NCBI GenBank assembly: GCA_025965895.1
Contig: JAOPWC010000038.1
Location: forward strand, 1 to 63,863
Origin: Mycobacterium sp.
Lineage (GTDB): Bacteria; Actinomycetota; Actinomycetes; Mycobacteriales; Mycobacteriaceae
Direction of reading: 5' to 3'
Length of the DNA stretch: 63,863 bases
Shown here one piece after another: positions 62,352 through 63,863 of the stretch. The notes under the pieces were generated by a model, which saw only the letters and a program-made list of their open reading frames with translations, was not told where the DNA came from and did no database searches. Numbering within the stretch: position 1 is the first letter of the stretch; each line of letters begins with the position of its first letter. The position numbers and the translations under genes are program-made.

Positions 62352-62699
62352 AACAGAGGACTTCGCCACACCGCTCGGCGACACCCTGCCGCCGGCATCG
62401 GCCGCAACACTGTCCACGCGGGCACCGTCTGCGGGCTGGCCGGAACCTCGTCGGCTCCACCGCCTGGCGTGTGGCGGCACATCACCTGGTGCTGGGCTGA
62501 GACAGTAATTTCTGAGACGAGATTCGAGACACATCGACGTGGGGGATCAGCACGGCTTGCGCGCTGGCGCGACACATCACGCGGGCGGTCGGCACACGCC
62601 ATGCGTCCTTCGAAGTCCAGCGATGTCGGCAGGGCGCAGGAGCGGTCCCGACAGTCTCGGAATCCCACCTGCTGGACCCGACCGGGCCAAAGCGGGCGA
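62352..62699. other. Intergenic stretch without recognised features
   Basis: About 350 nt. No frame on either strand resembles a known protein, and no strong hairpin or repeat is seen. Confidence 0.5.
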
Positions 62700-63494
62700 C
62701 TATGCCGCGGCTGGCGACAGCACGTGGATTACCTCGCGTAGCGGTTCTGGGGATGTCGCAATTTCGCCGATGTACGGGTGCGAAAGTTCCACGACGAGAA
62801 ACAGTTCGGCGGCTACCAGCATCCCCAGGGTCGCGACCATCGTGTAGTGCATGGCGGGTTTCGTCACGCCGTACACGATCGCGCAGCCAAGGAGCAGCCC
62901 GCTAGTCAAGAAGATGACCGCCCACAACGACCAGGGTGGGCCAACGTCGGTGCGAGCTTGGAGTACCCGTTCTGTGCGCGCCTGGCTCATCTTGTCGAGG
63001 TTGCTGAAAGACGTAGCCAGGAGCTTCGTTTGGGCATCGGTGCGCGGCTGGACTTGCGTGTATGCGGTGTAGAGGCGCTGCAGAGCGTTATCGGCTTCAG
63101 GGAAGGAGCCGCCGCTCGCGGCTACCGGCCACTCGGTTACGGCTGCGCGTTCGTACTCCAGCAGGCTCTGGTGAATCCGGTCGCTGTCGGCCTTATCGAA
63201 GACGGTGAGGTCCCTGGCCAGCTGCACCCCGGCCGCGCCCTCGATCCGGGACTTGCCGTCTGCATTGTTGATCTGACCCCACATCGCGGAAACGACGAAA
63301 CCGACGAAGAACGCGAACACGAATCCGATAACGCCGAATGCGAACCTCGTGGCATCGTTGTGCTCGTCCCCCCTGAGCCCGGGGAACCGACGCCGGACAA
63401 ATAACTGGATGAGCATTGCTCCACCGGCTACGACGACGATGAGTCCAAGCAATAGCAGCCACGACGGGACGTTGCTCACCAACCAACGACTCAC
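62700..63494 (-). CDS. DUF4239-like membrane protein
   Basis: A 264-aa integral membrane protein: an N-terminal helix WLLLLGLIVVVAGGAMLIQL, a second FAFGVIGFVFAFFVGFVVSA, a soluble helical middle (about residues 75-185), and two C-terminal helices (LWAVIFLTSGLLLGCAIVYG and MVATLGMLVAAELFLVVELS). This is the layout of the bestrophin-like DUF4239 family. GTG start. Function unknown. Confidence 0.7.
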   Translation of the reverse strand: MSRWLVSNVPSWLLLLGLIVVVAGGAMLIQLFVRRRFPGLRGDEHNDATRFAFGVIGFVFAFFVGFVVSAMWGQINNADGKSRIEGAAGVQLARDLTVFDKADSDRIHQSLLEYERAAVTEWPVAASGGSFPEADNALQRLYTAYTQVQPRTDAQTKLLATSFSNLDKMSQARTERVLQARTDVGPPWSLWAVIFLTSGLLLGCAIVYGVTKPAMHYTMVATLGMLVAAELFLVVELSHPYIGEIATSPEPLREVIHVLSPAAA

Positions 63495-63622
63495 AAGTCG
63501 AATTCCTTCCGAACGTCGCGCTGGTGACCCAGCCGGGGTTTGCCCAATTGCGCTCGGCGGCCGTCGCGGATGAGCCTTTCGACTTTAGGCGCGAATCCTC
63601 GGTCTGAGATCCGCTTCGTCCA
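63491..63622 (-). CDS. Doubtful small protein overlapping the DUF4239-like start
   Basis: A 43-residue frame (KRISDRGFAPKVERLIRDGR, ending KEFDL) whose TGA overlaps the GTG of the DUF4239-like gene (GTGA), suggesting coupling. The frame also continues upstream against the ArsR remnant, where it is surely not coding. Very basic composition. It could be chance. Confidence 0.25.
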   Translation of the reverse strand, partial: WTKRISDRGFAPKVERLIRDGRRAQLGKPRLGHQRDVRKEFDL

Positions 63623-63670
63623 CATCTCGCCAGCACCTCGGGAACGGGCGCTGGGTGTTGCAAGCAACAG

Positions 63671-63863
63671 ATGACGCTTGCCGATCCCGCCCGCGTCAAG
63701 ATCATGTCCTAGTCTGTTCAGCTCCTCGTCCGGGGAGGAGAACAGCGGCGACCTCGCCGTCGCATTGGGGTTGACCGAGTCCACGGTCGGCCACCATCTG
63801 ACCCAGCTCCGGCGGGCGGGACTGGTCGAGTCCGAACGCCGCGGCATGAACGTCTACCACCGA
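63671..63863 (+). pseudogene. ArsR-family regulator, frame-disrupted and cut by the window edge
   Basis: The start region reads MTLADPARVKIMS and then meets TAG. After a one-base frame change the protein resumes as LFSSSSGEENSGDLAVALGL, TESTVGHHLTQLRRAGLVES and ERRGMNVYHR, the classical ArsR/SmtB winged helix, running off the right edge. So either the gene carries a frameshift or there is a sequence error near 63.71 kb. The HTH wording resembles metal-responsive ArsR proteins of mycobacteria. Confidence 0.6.

Overview
The window is from a high-GC actinobacterium and almost certainly a Mycobacterium/Mycolicibacterium. From about 0.6 to 24.4 kb, gene content and order (osmC-like, acyP, smc, ftsY, amt, glnB, glnD, ffh, amidohydrolase, dacB2, SnoaL-like gene, rpsP, khpA, rimM, trmD, lppW, rplS, lepB, rnhB, DUF2469) match the M. 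tuberculosis Rv2923c to Rv2901c block. GTG starts and 4-nt stop/start overlaps are common, as expected for such a genome. No rRNA, tRNA or CRISPR array was recognised.

Core block (0.6-24.4 kb). Chromosome structuring (smc), the two SRP GTPases (ftsY, ffh), ammonium uptake and nitrogen signalling (amt-glnB-glnD, with two GlnR-like boxes upstream of amt), a ribosomal/tRNA maturation operon (rpsP-khpA-rimM-trmD), and rplS-lepB-rnhB-DUF2469. There are three departures from the M. tuberculosis order. A type II isopentenyl-diphosphate isomerase (fni) sits between smc and ftsY. The left edge holds unrecognised fragments where fpg/rnc would be expected. A 2.6-kb insertion with a beta-propeller/MoaD-like pair lies between dacB2 and its SnoaL neighbour, bordered by truncated copies of that neighbour. 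A 22-23-bp interspersed repeat occurs twice at the osmC/acyP junction and three times at the 5' end of dacB2, always keeping the reading frame.

Catabolic island (25.6-45.6 kb). Three acyl-CoA-synthetase-like genes lie here or just beyond, with a P450-NDMA-dependent alcohol dehydrogenase operon, a Rieske ferredoxin coupled to two metal-dependent amidohydrolases, a LuxC/LuxE-like carboxylate-reduction pair, a nitroreductase, an SDR, a GntR regulator, a tandem-domain CaiB/BaiF CoA-transferase and a HAD hydrolase. Together they suggest activation and oxidation of an organic acid or alicyclic/aromatic substrate that I cannot identify. AT-rich operator-like motifs, including an identical 12-mer at two promoters, hint at shared control.

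Nit1C cluster (45.6-53.1 kb). One tightly packed minus-strand operon encodes the MSMEG_0572, 0568 (radical SAM), 0567 (GNAT + AIR-synthase-like), Nit1 nitrilase, 0570, 0569 (flavoprotein), a second nitrilase-fold protein and MSMEG_0565 (glycosyltransferase) families. In other bacteria this set is linked to nitrogen starvation and cyanide/nitrile nitrogen use. The second nitrilase-like protein has lost both the catalytic Cys and the catalytic Glu (each is Asp).

Right part (53.6-63.9 kb). A KshA-like Rieske oxygenase is followed by an acyl-CoA ligase, a SnoaL-like protein and a pair of hot-dog dehydratases in one operon, converging on an aldehyde dehydrogenase. A second Rieske oxygenase is divergent from a MerR regulator across a perfect operator-like repeat. 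The end is degraded: a possible IS3-type end, a small secreted protein, a DUF4239-like membrane protein and a frame-disrupted ArsR regulator cut by the window edge.
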